Shown: piece after piece, positions 32,581 through 41,734 of the stretch
Position numbering within the stretch: the first letter of the stretch is position 1
How the letters are laid out: every line of letters begins with the position of its first letter
Assembly (NCBI GenBank): GCA_903897715.1
Contig: CAIUCS010000033.1
Location: 1-64,000 of the forward strand
Length of the DNA: 64,000 nt
Direction of reading: 5' to 3'
Source: an uncultured Synechococcales cyanobacterium
Lineage (GTDB): Bacteria; Cyanobacteriota; Cyanobacteriia; CAIUCS01
Notes under the pieces: model-generated
The model's input: the letters and a program-made list of their open reading frames with translations, nothing else
Told to the model about the DNA's origin: nothing
Databases searched by the model: none
Made by a program: the position numbers and the translations under genes

Positions 32581-33479
32581 GCCTCCAATAAACTGGCTGA
32601 ACGAATCACTCGTTCTAGGTGATAGTGGACATAGTGTCTAAGAATCCGCTCCACCTTCAGACTAGTCGTTAGCAGGTCAATCGGTTGGAGATGAGAAAAA
32701 ACGAGGTTCAAATTCTCCTCTGGTTGGGTTAGTTGTTGTAAAAGCCAGGCTTCTTGAGCGGTGAGCCAAAAAATGCACTGGGAAGGTTTTTCCCATTTTA
32801 CCGGTTCCAGGCAACCCTTAGGGGGATTCGGGAAGCTTAAGGTTGGCTTTTCAACTGCCGGGGGGGTGGGAGACGGTTGTATCGTTGATGGAAGTGCTGC
32901 CAAACAGACCATCCCTCCCATTTCAGGACTAAATCCCACCCGCCAGTCGCAGTTATTCAGTTCGGGGATGATGGTTACTTGGGTGAGGCAACACCTATGA
33001 ATACGGGGGGAGACCCCCGCAAGAGTTAATAAGTCATAAATTCCTTGGTTTAAGTAAATCAATGCCTTTCCTTGAAAATAATTGAAGGGTTCATGCTCCA
33101 ACTGTTCCAGACGGTTGAGGTGGGTTGTCAGAGAGGTAAACAGTTGTTCTTGGGGCTGTTCACTCAATGCCTGTGTCAAAACCAATTCTGCCAGATATTG
33201 ACTGATGGTCAATTTAGATAAATGTTGACTGAGGCGCGGATAGGACTCAATGGTTTCTGCTTGTATGACCTTATCCAGATTACGTCCTCTCACCATCAGC
33301 AGGTGATTAACCACAAATAAACTACTTCGTCCTCCTAAGGAGGACTTATGTTTGCGAGCCCCTGGAACGATGGCACGAACTAAGCCTTCTTCGCGGGTCA
33401 GGATGGTAAGAAGGCGATCGTAGTCTCCCATTGGCATTGATTTCAAATTAATGCCAGTGACTTTGTAAGTACTAGTCAT
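32553..33479 (-). CDS. recO: DNA repair protein RecO
   Basis: RecF-pathway mediator that helps load RecA onto single-stranded DNA. The 308-residue protein opens with the OB fold YKVTGINLKSMPMGDYDRLL and TILTREEGLVRAIVPGARK, followed by the helical domain. The C-terminal region has RHYVHYHLERVIRSASLL. The zinc-binding cysteines typical of some RecO proteins are partly present (HRCCL). A Pro/Ser insertion (QPSPTPPAVEKPTLSFPNPP) lies about residue 205. The start overlaps the end of nblS by eight bases, suggesting translational coupling. Confidence 0.9.
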   Translation of the reverse strand: MTSTYKVTGINLKSMPMGDYDRLLTILTREEGLVRAIVPGARKHKSSLGGRSSLFVVNHLLMVRGRNLDKVIQAETIESYPRLSQHLSKLTISQYLAELVLTQALSEQPQEQLFTSLTTHLNRLEQLEHEPFNYFQGKALIYLNQGIYDLLTLAGVSPRIHRCCLTQVTIIPELNNCDWRVGFSPEMGGMVCLAALPSTIQPSPTPPAVEKPTLSFPNPPKGCLEPVKWEKPSQCIFWLTAQEAWLLQQLTQPEENLNLVFSHLQPIDLLTTSLKVERILRHYVHYHLERVIRSASLLEACFSGSLSE

Positions 33480-35511
33480 TGCCCCCTGTATGGGTAAATA
33501 AAGGACAGACTGACTCCGATTCCCCCATTACCGGGAGATCAAACCAGAAAGTGGTACCGATGCCCACTTCACTCACCAGATGAATGGTAGTATGATGTTT
33601 TTCAATAATATTTCTAACAATGGAAAGTCCTAAACCGGTTCCTTCCAGGGTATGTACCCGGTTCTCCACCCGGAAAAAACGATCGAATATTGCTTGCTGG
33701 TCTTCATGGTCAATGCCAATACCTGTATCGCCAATTTCAATACGGACAACGTGGGGGATTTTGTTGGTTCCCTGTAGGTGACTATAAAATTCCAGTTCTT
33801 CAAATTTTTGCAGTTGTTCATCTGCAAGGGAAATAGTATAGGCACGAAGGATTACCCTTCCCCCAAAATGGGTGAACTTTAAGGCATTGCCCATTAAATT
33901 AGTTAATACTTGCAACAGTAAATCATAGTTACCAATGATGGGGGATAGGTTAGAACTAATTTCATGGATCAATTCAATTCCTTTATCACGGGCATTGAGG
34001 GAATGGGAGCGAATGACCTGCTCAATGGGTTGAACAATATCCACGGGCTCTAAGGGGTAAGTCTTGCCTGACTCCAGTCGAGAAAGGTCTAGCATATCGT
34101 TAACTAGGCGAGTTAGTCGATCAGTTTCTCGATTTGCAGTTTCTAAAAATTCGTGTTGTTCTTCAGGTTGTAAACTATCCCCATATTCTTGTAAGGTTTC
34201 GATGAAGGATTTAATGTTGAAGAGGGGGGTGCGTAGCTCGTGGGACACATTACTAATGAATTGGCTTTTCGCTTCATTTAACTCGGCTTCTCTGGTAATG
34301 TCTTGGATCGTCATTGCTACCCCCTTCACTGTTTCTCGATAGATATCTAGAACAGTAGTTAGTAAAATTCTGACAGTGCGCTTAAATGGATCATTCAAGG
34401 TAATTCGAAACTCAGCCCCGTCCCGATCCCGATCGCCCCCCATAATTTGAAATAGGGTTCGGGTAATCTCCACTTTCATGGGTGTTGGCAAAATGTACAA
34501 AACATTTTGTCCCACTACCCTATCATTTTCCCAATTCAGCAATCGTTTTGCAGTTGGATTGGCTAAAACCACTTGCATGTCATTGTTCAGTAATACTGCT
34601 CCATCCACAATAGTTGAAACCAAGGTTTCAAGTTTGGCTTTCTCAGATGTTAGTTCTTCAATATTTTGCTCTTCATATTTTTCTAGTCGTTCAGCCATCA
34701 GGTTGAAACTAGAAATCAGTTCTCCTAATTCTCCACCAAAGGGAAGGTTGATGCGTTGTTGAAAATTTCCATCGGTAATATTTTTGACTCCTAAGGATAA
34801 TTCTTTAATGGGACGGGTGATGGTTAAGGCATTAAATACCGCGCCCAAAATGACTAACACCCAGATGGTAATAAATGTAGCGATGGTAACATCAATAGTT
34901 AAATGGGAGGATGTTCCTACGGTGGGGTTGGGATTAATTCCAATTGCCAGAGCACCGAAAAAATCATTGTCTTGTACTAATGGCACAAAAACATCGGTCA
35001 CGTTCCCATCGGGGGTAGGATGTTGACGCACCACTGGTAGGCGATTGCCATCGGCATACCCATCTGGCAACTCAATTCGTCGATGAAGAGTCAAAGAATT
35101 TTCAACGGTGGAATCAGAGAATGGGATACCAAACCGAATTTCCCCTGATCCATCCGCATACAAAATATACCGAACACTGGAAGTGCTTTCATAAAAACGC
35201 CGTGAAAATTGGGCAGCTTCCGTAAACTGTTCTGATGCGACTAACGGAGCTACGTTAGTCGCTAACAACAACCCTAAATCTCTACCAAAGCGTGTGTCTG
35301 TGAACCGGGCATCCATCTGAATGGTATTGACTGCCCAGAAGGTTAGTCCACTCATGAGTAAGGATACGACAAAGGTTGCTGCCGCCAATAACTTGGTCTG
35401 GAGCGTAAAGCCTGTCCACCATCGACTAATTAGATTTCTGCAGATATGAAAGAACGTGAACATTGGTAAAATGTCAAGGGTGGGAATGGGGGTTTGAACA
35501 TCAATAACCAT
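33472..35511 (-). CDS. nblS: sensor histidine kinase NblS/Hik33
   Basis: Membrane-bound kinase controlling high-light, nutrient and osmotic responses, and in some strains phycobilisome degradation. The domain order is TM1 (LLAAATFVVSLLMSGLTFWA), a periplasmic loop, TM2 near residue 210, HAMP (ALTITRPIKELSLGVKNITD), PAS near 290-400, HisKA with phospho-acceptor His in ISNVSHELRTPLFNIKSF, then HATPase boxes NLMGNALKFT, IGDTGIGI and EGTGLGLSIVRNI. 679 residues matches the Ycf26/NblS family. Methionine 17 is an alternative start. Neighbours recO (overlapping) and purD recall the purD-nblS synteny I know from other cyanobacteria. Confidence 0.93.
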   Translation of the reverse strand: MVIDVQTPIPTLDILPMFTFFHICRNLISRWWTGFTLQTKLLAAATFVVSLLMSGLTFWAVNTIQMDARFTDTRFGRDLGLLLATNVAPLVASEQFTEAAQFSRRFYESTSSVRYILYADGSGEIRFGIPFSDSTVENSLTLHRRIELPDGYADGNRLPVVRQHPTPDGNVTDVFVPLVQDNDFFGALAIGINPNPTVGTSSHLTIDVTIATFITIWVLVILGAVFNALTITRPIKELSLGVKNITDGNFQQRINLPFGGELGELISSFNLMAERLEKYEEQNIEELTSEKAKLETLVSTIVDGAVLLNNDMQVVLANPTAKRLLNWENDRVVGQNVLYILPTPMKVEITRTLFQIMGGDRDRDGAEFRITLNDPFKRTVRILLTTVLDIYRETVKGVAMTIQDITREAELNEAKSQFISNVSHELRTPLFNIKSFIETLQEYGDSLQPEEQHEFLETANRETDRLTRLVNDMLDLSRLESGKTYPLEPVDIVQPIEQVIRSHSLNARDKGIELIHEISSNLSPIIGNYDLLLQVLTNLMGNALKFTHFGGRVILRAYTISLADEQLQKFEELEFYSHLQGTNKIPHVVRIEIGDTGIGIDHEDQQAIFDRFFRVENRVHTLEGTGLGLSIVRNIIEKHHTTIHLVSEVGIGTTFWFDLPVMGESESVCPLFTHTGGND

Positions 35512-35605
35512 TCCTATTATCGATGAGTTTATCTACGAGTGCATCCCCGTTTTATCGAAAAATTGGGTTTAAAACCCCGTCCTTCCAGCACGGCTTTGTA
35601 TTAGA

Positions 35606-35725
35606 CTATTCATAGTCACAGACCCACCCAGATTTAAGATACTCCGAAACGAACAACACGGTTGAAATTCCTATAAGAGTTGCGATCAGAAACAGGGAAA
35701 GCAGCAAGGGCAATGGAAAGACCAC
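35606..35725 (-). CDS. possible 39-residue single-helix membrane protein
   Basis: In the gap between nblS and purD a minus-strand frame reads VVFPLPLLLSLFLIATLIGI, then STVLFVSEYLKSGWVCDYE and stop. It has one strong hydrophobic helix followed by a polar tail, the layout of many small thylakoid or respiratory-complex subunits. Start candidates are GTG at 35725 or TTG at 35737; neither has a clear ribosome binding site. I cannot match it to a named subunit. A hairpin resembling a transposon right end (ACCCCGTCC to GGACGGGGT type) lies just beyond its stop. Confidence 0.35.
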   Translation of the reverse strand: MVFPLPLLLSLFLIATLIGISTVLFVSEYLKSGWVCDYE

Positions 35726-35925
35726 CCCTGAAAGCAAACAATTATTTTACTTGTGTACAAAAAAGAAAAGTCGCCATCGGGCATTGGTAGACTTTAAACG
35801 GGCATAGAGAGAAGATAAGACTGGCTTGCCAGTACATCTCAATCCAGCCTTTTGAGAGAATCTGCGACCAACCTCTCCCTTGGGGTAAAGGATTGGGGAA
35901 TGCATGGGAATGGTTCTCTTTTCCA

Positions 35926-37206
35926 CTATCTAACTTGGTGACCAATGTCTCGGCGATAATAAATCCCATCAAATTGAATAGTGTTTAGGGCACTGTAAGC
36001 CAGACTAAAGGCAGTTTGAAAATTATCCCCAAGAGCGGTCACCCCGAATACCCGTCCGCCATTGGTGACCAAAACGGGCGGATTAGTGGAGGTGTTCAGG
36101 CGGGTGCCAGCATGAAAGATCATGACTCCCGGATCTGTTCCCATACCAATGCCTGTTATGAGATTTCCCTTATTATAGTGACCCGGATAGCCTTGGGCTG
36201 CTGCTACAACACAGGCTGCAACCCTAGGCTTCCAGGTAATTGTTTCCTCAGCCAGGGTTCCGTTTACACAAGCTAGCAAAAGCTGATCCAATTGGGTCTC
36301 TAAGAGGGGTAAAACCACTTGGGTTTCCGGATCCCCAAAACGGCAATTAAATTCAATAACCTTTGGTTCTCCATCTGGAGTAATCATCAGCCCAGCATAT
36401 AAAACCCCACGATAAGTAATATCTCGTTGTTTAAGTTGGGCTATAGCTGGTTCAAGAATATCCTGTTGGATCCGTCTCATTAATTCTGCAGTAACCCATG
36501 GTATTGGACCATATACCCCCATTCCACCAGTATTCGCTCCAGTATCGTTTTCCCCAATTCGTTTATGGTCTTGAACCGGAATCAAAGGACAAATAGTGGT
36601 GCCATCGGTGAGTGCTAACACGGATATCTCCCGACCCGTGAGATATTCTTCAATGATAAGTCGCTGACCCGCATCCCCAAATTGTCCGTCAAACCCGGCA
36701 GCGATCGCCGACTGTGCCTCTTCAACTGTCATGGCAACTGTAACACCTTTACCGGCGGCTAATCCATCCACCTTGACTACAATTGGCGTCGTCTGTTGCT
36801 CCACATAAGTATAAGCTGATTCAGCATCGGTAAATGATGCCCACCGTCCGGTGGGAATTCCCGCCTCTTCCATTAATGTTTTTGCCCAAGTTTTGCTCGC
36901 CTCAATTTGAGCCCCTAGTTGACTAGGACCGAATACCAAAACCCCATATTGACTAAAATAATCAGTTATGCCCTTCGCCAAAGGGACTTCCGAACCAACT
37001 ACTACCAAACGTATGGCGTTGGTGAGGACAAACCGATAAAGTCCTTCAAAATCATCAGATAGTAAAGGCACATTACAACACTTTGCCAGCAACGCTGTGC
37101 CACCATTGCCAGGGGCACAAAAAACCCCCGTAACCCGACTAGATTGCAATAACTTCCAAGCAATGGCATGCTCCCGTCCCCCGTCCCCAACCACTAAAAT
37201 TTTCAC
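35926..37206 (-). CDS. purD: phosphoribosylamine-glycine ligase
   Basis: ATP-grasp enzyme that makes glycinamide ribonucleotide, step 2 of de novo purine synthesis. The 426 residues show VVGDGGREHAIAWKL at the N terminus, GPSQLGAQIEASKTWAKTLM near 95, the ATP-grasp segment VKVDGLAAGKGVTVA, the HKRIGENDTGANTGGMGVYG loop, and EFNCRFGDPETQVVLPLL for metal binding. The start is GTG at 37206. A MITE-type element lies upstream at 37330-37479, within what should be its leader or promoter region. Confidence 0.96.
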   Translation of the reverse strand: MKILVVGDGGREHAIAWKLLQSSRVTGVFCAPGNGGTALLAKCCNVPLLSDDFEGLYRFVLTNAIRLVVVGSEVPLAKGITDYFSQYGVLVFGPSQLGAQIEASKTWAKTLMEEAGIPTGRWASFTDAESAYTYVEQQTTPIVVKVDGLAAGKGVTVAMTVEEAQSAIAAGFDGQFGDAGQRLIIEEYLTGREISVLALTDGTTICPLIPVQDHKRIGENDTGANTGGMGVYGPIPWVTAELMRRIQQDILEPAIAQLKQRDITYRGVLYAGLMITPDGEPKVIEFNCRFGDPETQVVLPLLETQLDQLLLACVNGTLAEETITWKPRVAACVVAAAQGYPGHYNKGNLITGIGMGTDPGVMIFHAGTRLNTSTNPPVLVTNGGRVFGVTALGDNFQTAFSLAYSALNTIQFDGIYYRRDIGHQVR

Positions 37207-37329
37207 GGTAAATGTATCCTTTCAAGTTAAGCACCCCGTCAATACCCCCGACCAAGAACCGAGGTCTGCCAAATACAGAAACATTTAGTTTGTAACAATT
37301 GCTACATCTGTGGTTTCTAGCAGTGTATT

Positions 37330-37479
37330 CTGTTGACTGACAAAAGTTGTACGCCCTCACCCCCAACCCCTCTCCCAGGGGGCGAGGGGAGCCGAGCCAC
37401 CCCCGGTTGCCTCTTCCATCGGTAGAGGGCTAGGGTGAGGGCTTTTGGGGTTTTGGCTGAGAGGTTTTGTCAGTCAACC
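37330..37479 (-). mobile_element. MITE-like element, family A, copy 1
   Basis: 150 bases with terminal inverted repeats GTTGACTGACAAAA. It is flanked by a perfect 11-base direct repeat AGCAGTGTATT (37319-37329 and 37480-37490), a clear target-site duplication. The interior is a long imperfect GC-rich inverted repeat built on GCCCTCACCCC and its complement. No reading frame of note. Copies 2 and 3, at 45419-45526 and 49056-49208, lie in the opposite orientation. Confidence 0.85.
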
Positions 37480-37666
37480 AGCAGTGTATTATAGATTACC
37501 TGATTAAAGGGTATCCCTATTGAATAAAATAAAAACTGTTCTAACCTATTCCATTAAAGACTGTGGAAGGTTAGTTAATATCAGGGTGCAGAACTGACCA
37601 ATTCCACGGCTCACCTTGGTTAAATCCGCTATAGTCTTAATTGTCATTGATTCAGGTGGTTAAACC

Positions 37667-39103
37667 GTGTATTTTGATGATTACGATCCAGGTGATTTTT
37701 ACGATGAATTATTTGTTGCAAAAGGGCACCCCCGTCCTGATGCACTCCCCCTCATCGAGCGAATTAATACTTTAGGGGAAGGGGAATTATTTCAACGGCA
37801 GGAAGCGGCTCAAAATGCCTTAAAACGCCTTGGTGCCACCTTTAATGTCTATGGAGATACCCAGGGTTCAGAACGGATTTTCCCCTTTGACATTATTCCA
37901 CGCATTGTTTCGGCTCAGGAATGGGCTTTTTTGCAACTGGGTTTGAAACAACGGATTTATGCCCTTAATTTATTGATTGCTGACCTTTATGATGGGCAAA
38001 AAATCATTAAAGATGGGATATTACCTGAGGAATTGATTGGGTCAGCTAAAAATTTTCTTCCCCCTTGTTTTGGGTTGAAACCCCCCCGGGGAATTTGGAC
38101 CCATGTGACAGGTACGGATTTAGTCCGAGATCGGGATGGACGATGGTATGTGCTAGAGGATAATATGCGATGTCCGTCCGGGGTTTCCTATGTGTTGGAA
38201 AACCGTCGAGTCATGAAAAGTACGTTTCCTCAGGTATTTAGTCGCGTTGATGTACAACCTGTGGATGAATATCCCGGGCATCTCCTGGAAACGTTACTCA
38301 ATTTGGCACCTGATCATGTCCCAAGTCCAACCGTGGTGGTACTCACACCGGGTTTATATAACTCTGCCTATTTTGAACATTCCTTTTTGGCACAACAAAT
38401 GGGGGTGGAACTGGTGGAAGGACGGGATTTGGTTGTGGTGGATAATTATGTTCAAATGAGGACTACAAAAGGTTTACAACGGGTTGATGTGATTTATCGT
38501 CGTATGGATGATGATTTTATTGACCCCCTCGCCTTTCGTCCTGACTCCATGCTGGGTGTACCCGGATTGATGGATGTGTATCGTGCTGGACGGGTGGCGA
38601 TCGCCAATGCCCTTGGTACTGGGGTAGCGGATGACAAGGTGGTCTATTCCTATGTACCCCAGATTATTCGTTACTATTTGGGTGAAGAACAAATTTTGGG
38701 TAATGTACCAACCTATCTTTGCTGGAATGACCAGGATCAACAGTATGTGTTGGAAAATTTAGACCAATTAGTAGTTAAAGCTGCCAATGAGTCTGGTGGT
38801 TATGGAATGCTGGTTGGGGTTTCGTCCACCAAGGAACAACGGGAGGATTTTGCCGCACGAATCAGGGCTACCCCCCGAAATTATATTGCCCAACCCACCC
38901 TTTGCCTGTCACGGGTACCAACGATTGTGGACGGTGAGTTTCTTGGCTGTCACGTAGACCTGAGACCTTATATCCTTTATGGCAAAGAAATTTATATCAG
39001 CCCGGGGGGGTTAACCCGTGTTGCCCTTCGTCGTGGGTCATTGGTGGTCAATTCGTCTCAAGGTGGAGGAAGTAAAGATACATGGGTGATTGAATCCAAG
39101 TGA
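37667..39103 (+). CDS. circularly permuted ATP-grasp protein (DUF404/DUF407 type)
   Basis: A 478-residue enzyme of the circularly permuted ATP-grasp type 2 family, thought to ligate amino acids or peptides but without an assigned product. Motifs include [40 protein letters not shown], the [20 protein letters not shown] core near residue 165, [15 protein letters not shown], and [20 protein letters not shown] in the ATP site. In many bacteria it is encoded beside an alpha-E (DUF403) protein and a transglutaminase-like protease; neither is here. It starts with GTG at 37667. Confidence 0.88.
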   Translation: MYFDDYDPGDFYDELFVAKGHPRPDALPLIERINTLGEGELFQRQEAAQNALKRLGATFNVYGDTQGSERIFPFDIIPRIVSAQEWAFLQLGLKQRIYALNLLIADLYDGQKIIKDGILPEELIGSAKNFLPPCFGLKPPRGIWTHVTGTDLVRDRDGRWYVLEDNMRCPSGVSYVLENRRVMKSTFPQVFSRVDVQPVDEYPGHLLETLLNLAPDHVPSPTVVVLTPGLYNSAYFEHSFLAQQMGVELVEGRDLVVVDNYVQMRTTKGLQRVDVIYRRMDDDFIDPLAFRPDSMLGVPGLMDVYRAGRVAIANALGTGVADDKVVYSYVPQIIRYYLGEEQILGNVPTYLCWNDQDQQYVLENLDQLVVKAANESGGYGMLVGVSSTKEQREDFAARIRATPRNYIAQPTLCLSRVPTIVDGEFLGCHVDLRPYILYGKEIYISPGGLTRVALRRGSLVVNSSQGGGSKDTWVIESK

Positions 39104-39183
39104 TGAATTGTAATGTATAACCAATTTAGGGATGCAATCCGTCAACTTCTATTTCCCCCCGACCCTTTTCCCCATCCTATTCC

Positions 39184-39660
39184 ATGACAACCATTATCCT
39201 CACCTCTGACCACCTCCAAACCTTAAACCTGGCACCAGTGGAAACGTTAGTATTACCATGGTTGGAAAAAGCAGAGATCGTCAACCATGAACAAACCCTG
39301 GAATTTACCATTGACTATCCCCGTGACCCCACCGATCCCCGTGAATTATCGGAAATCCCTGAAGTACGGTTATGGTTTGTTCGCCTAGATGCTCGTTACC
39401 CATGGTTTCCGTTTTTACTAAACTGGAAGACTGGGGAACTAGCCCGTTATGTGGCAATGGTGGTTCCCCATCAATTTCATCGCCAAGATGGAATACAGTT
39501 CAACCCGGAGGCGCTGGAACTATTCGTCATGGGCAAACTCTTTATCTTGGCTGATTGGTTTAAGGAAAATGGCATCGAGCAACCAAGCCGTTTACAGGCG
39601 ATCGCCCAAATGTTAGGCTATGAAGTTGATAATCATTTCTTTACGTTTCTTACCCTTTAA
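39184..39660 (+). CDS. crr6: CRR6-family NDH-1 maturation factor
   Basis: A 158-residue soluble protein of the chlororespiratory reduction 6 family (DUF1817). In plants and cyanobacteria CRR6 helps assemble the NdhI-containing arm of the photosynthetic NDH-1 complex. Recognisable stretches are EFTIDYPRDPTDPRELSEIP, EVRLWFVRLDARYPWFPFLL, and PHQFHRQDGIQFNPEALELF followed by FILADWFKENGI. The length agrees with cyanobacterial members. It lies 80 bases after the ATP-grasp gene on the same strand; the functional link between them, if any, is not known to me. Confidence 0.9.
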   Translation: MTTIILTSDHLQTLNLAPVETLVLPWLEKAEIVNHEQTLEFTIDYPRDPTDPRELSEIPEVRLWFVRLDARYPWFPFLLNWKTGELARYVAMVVPHQFHRQDGIQFNPEALELFVMGKLFILADWFKENGIEQPSRLQAIAQMLGYEVDNHFFTFLTL

Positions 39661-39820
39661 AGCTCTCTAAAATTGAGATACTTTTAGGTTCTATTTTTAT
39701 GCAAAAGTTGGTGTTGATGATTCTCCAACTGCCAAAACCTTTTTTATCCCATGGCTAGAGTAATAGGAAAAACAATGTATTCATCGAAATGATAGTTGTA
39801 TATCAAACCCTAGAGTCATT

Positions 39821-40684
39821 ATGAAAACCATTGCGATTTACCACAATAAAGGTGGGGTTGGCAAAACTACCACCGCCGTTAACCTCGCTGCTGGTTTGCG
39901 TAATAAAGGCAAAAAAGTATTACTCATTGACATTGATGCCCAAGCCAACTCCACCTTTGCCACAGGATTGATTAAATTTGAATTTGAAGAAGATGATGAC
40001 CTTAAACACAAAAACGTGTTACAACTCATCAGTTCTGCCGACTTTGACTTCATCCCTGATATTGTCCGTCGTTCCAGCGGGTTTAATCATCCAGAGATTG
40101 ATGTCATTCCTTCCCATATTACTTTGATTGACCAGCAACAACATCTGACTCGTATTGCTGCCAGTCGGCTACGGTTATTATTCAAGCTGGAAAAAATAGA
40201 AGATGATTATGACATCGTAATCATCGATGCCCCACCCTCCAGAGACCTCTATGCTGAAATAGCCCTGATTACAGCTGATTATCTTATCATTCCTTCTGAC
40301 TTAAAACCCTTTGCCAATCAGGGACTGAATAATGTTAAAAACTTTGTAGCTGAAGTGAATGAATTCCGTTCAAATCTCAAAAAAGAGCCATTAGAAGTTT
40401 TAGGAGTACTTCCGTCTAAGGTGTTAACCAATAATCGATTCTTACAACATATTTTCCCCCGACTACTGGAGACAGTGGAAATCCGCTATTCTTTACCTGT
40501 ATTTAAAACGATTATTTATGAGAGAGTTGCTCTATCCAACTGTGTTAATCAAACATCCAATATGGGAGTAAGGGAAATCCCTTCACCAAAATCAATTTTT
40601 GAGTATGAACCCCATTGTGAATCGGTGAGAGAGTTTAGAAATCTTTCCACTGAATTATTGAAGAAAATTGGAGAATCAACATGA
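39821..40684 (+). CDS. ParA-family ATPase
   Basis: Deviant-Walker ATPase of the Soj/ParA type, 287 residues. Walker A' is KGGVGKTTTAVNLAAGLR at residue 10, Walker A-prime partner LLIDIDAQANSTFATGL, and Walker B DIVIIDAPPSRDLYAEIALI near 135. It lacks the N-terminal HTH of plasmid type Ia ParA. The acidic insert EFEEDDDLKHKNV and the C-terminal SPKSIFEYEPHCESVREF are typical of a cyanobacterial subgroup. The stop overlaps the start of the next, ParB-like gene by four bases (ATGA), so the two proteins are very likely partners in segregating DNA or positioning a protein complex. Confidence 0.9.
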   Translation: MKTIAIYHNKGGVGKTTTAVNLAAGLRNKGKKVLLIDIDAQANSTFATGLIKFEFEEDDDLKHKNVLQLISSADFDFIPDIVRRSSGFNHPEIDVIPSHITLIDQQQHLTRIAASRLRLLFKLEKIEDDYDIVIIDAPPSRDLYAEIALITADYLIIPSDLKPFANQGLNNVKNFVAEVNEFRSNLKKEPLEVLGVLPSKVLTNNRFLQHIFPRLLETVEIRYSLPVFKTIIYERVALSNCVNQTSNMGVREIPSPKSIFEYEPHCESVREFRNLSTELLKKIGEST

Positions 40685-41382
40685 GTGAATACTATTTAGT
40701 TGATGTAAAAAGTATTACTTGTCATGTACCTCGCTCCCAATTTCAAGCAGATGAATTGGATATGTTAGCCCAAAGTATATTAACGACCAAGGGGTTACTA
40801 TTGCCACTGCTCTTAAAACAAACAGCTATCAACTCCTTTGAAGTGTTGGCTGGCGATCGCCAATATTATGCGGCAGTTAGAGCGATGGAAATCAACCCCC
40901 GTGCTGCTGAAATGGTCAATGCGTTTATCATTCCCATGGGCTTAGAAAATGCAGCTCTTGACCAATTTAACCATCTATCCATGGGAGATGCAACCCCACT
41001 CCAATCGTCCACTTCTCCCACAGTCTCATCGGATCTTGAACAACGCCTCATACAATTAGAATCCCTAGTTCAATCCGCATTCATCCAGTTACAAACAGCT
41101 CAAACATTAAATACCCAACGATTGGAACGTCAAATTATCCAATCCAATTTACCAAAGCCAAATCCCTTAACAATGTTCAATTCTGCACCCATCCCAGACT
41201 TAATTCATCAGTTAACCCAAGCAACTAGGTTAGGTGCCAAAGTCAAGAAAGTGGTAGAAGACTTGGATATCGCTCGCCAACAATCTCCATTCACCTCTTA
41301 CTCTGATTTAGTTAATCGAGTGAGCGGTTTAGGAGAGAAGAGTGTGTTGAAAATAATTGATGCATGGATGGGAACTGATTAA
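40681..41382 (+). CDS. ParB-like partner protein
   Basis: A 233-residue protein encoded in an ATGA overlap with the ParA gene. The N-terminal 80 residues resemble a ParB/Srx-type domain: DELDMLAQSILTTKGLLLPL followed by the arginine box FEVLAGDRQYYAAVRAMEIN. The middle contains a Gln/Leu-rich helix (SDLEQRLIQLESLVQSAFIQ), likely a coiled coil. The C terminus TSYSDLVNRVSGLGEKSVLK looks like a helix-hairpin-helix DNA-binding unit. No central ParB HTH is obvious. The role is probably DNA binding and ATPase stimulation. No parS-like repeat was found nearby. Confidence 0.75.
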   Translation: MSEYYLVDVKSITCHVPRSQFQADELDMLAQSILTTKGLLLPLLLKQTAINSFEVLAGDRQYYAAVRAMEINPRAAEMVNAFIIPMGLENAALDQFNHLSMGDATPLQSSTSPTVSSDLEQRLIQLESLVQSAFIQLQTAQTLNTQRLERQIIQSNLPKPNPLTMFNSAPIPDLIHQLTQATRLGAKVKKVVEDLDIARQQSPFTSYSDLVNRVSGLGEKSVLKIIDAWMGTD

Positions 41383-41427
41383 TCTGAGTTGGGGTTAAGC
41401 TGTTAGCTTCATGAGACCAGTAACTGA

Positions 41428-41690
41428 TTTCACCTTTCATGGACATCCAGACCCCGTAACATGCCCCCCGAAAGGCAGACAGTCATTGGCTCTTTATTAT
41501 TACAGCAATGGCAGACCCAAGCACGAGCTGAGACCATTCCACTAGAATCAGAGCACCCTATTTAAAGATTGACCTGGAGAAGACTTTCTATGCCAGACCA
41601 CCGCTATGAGAGTAACGTCAATCTTGCGCAGCATTATACCCCCCGCAGCACTATCTGCATACAAGAAAGCGGCTACAGCTATCAGACGAT
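41428..41690 (+). pseudogene. 2OG-Fe(II) oxygenase C-terminal fossil
   Basis: The plus strand reads TFHGHPDPVTCPPKGRQSLA then LYYYSNGRPKHELRPFH before a stop. After a frame change it reads TLFKD, stop, PGEDFLCQT. The HGHPxPxxCPxxxxRxSLALYYYxxGRP block is the C-terminal active-site region (last iron-binding His and the 2-oxoglutarate-binding Arg) of a 2OG-Fe(II) oxygenase family. The N-terminal part is missing and the frame is broken, so this is a decayed fragment. It lies between the ParB-like gene and a transposon-end relic. Confidence 0.6.
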
Positions 41691-41734
41691 AATCAGTCTT
41701 CAACTACTTGCTGATTTGCTGAAAAACCACGGAT

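Noticed and set aside
35570-35600. CCCCGTCCTTCCAGCACGG as a fourth IS200/IS605 right end
   Set aside because: The hairpin is similar but lacks the bulged-T and TC-loop design, and no TnpB codons precede it. Kept only as a remark under the small ORF.
35742-35972. 76-codon minus-strand frame overlapping the end of purD
   Set aside because: It runs antiparallel in frame choice to the purD 3' end and has no ribosome binding site or recognisable family; more likely chance.
37330-37479. GC-rich inverted repeats of family A as CRISPR repeats
   Set aside because: Copies are 3.7 to 8 kb apart, have target duplications, and no regular spacers or cas genes exist.
39821-41382. ParA/ParB-like pair as the chromosomal replication-origin partition locus
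   Set aside because: No dnaA, dnaN, rnpA or parS-like repeats are near, and the ParB-like protein lacks the canonical central HTH.
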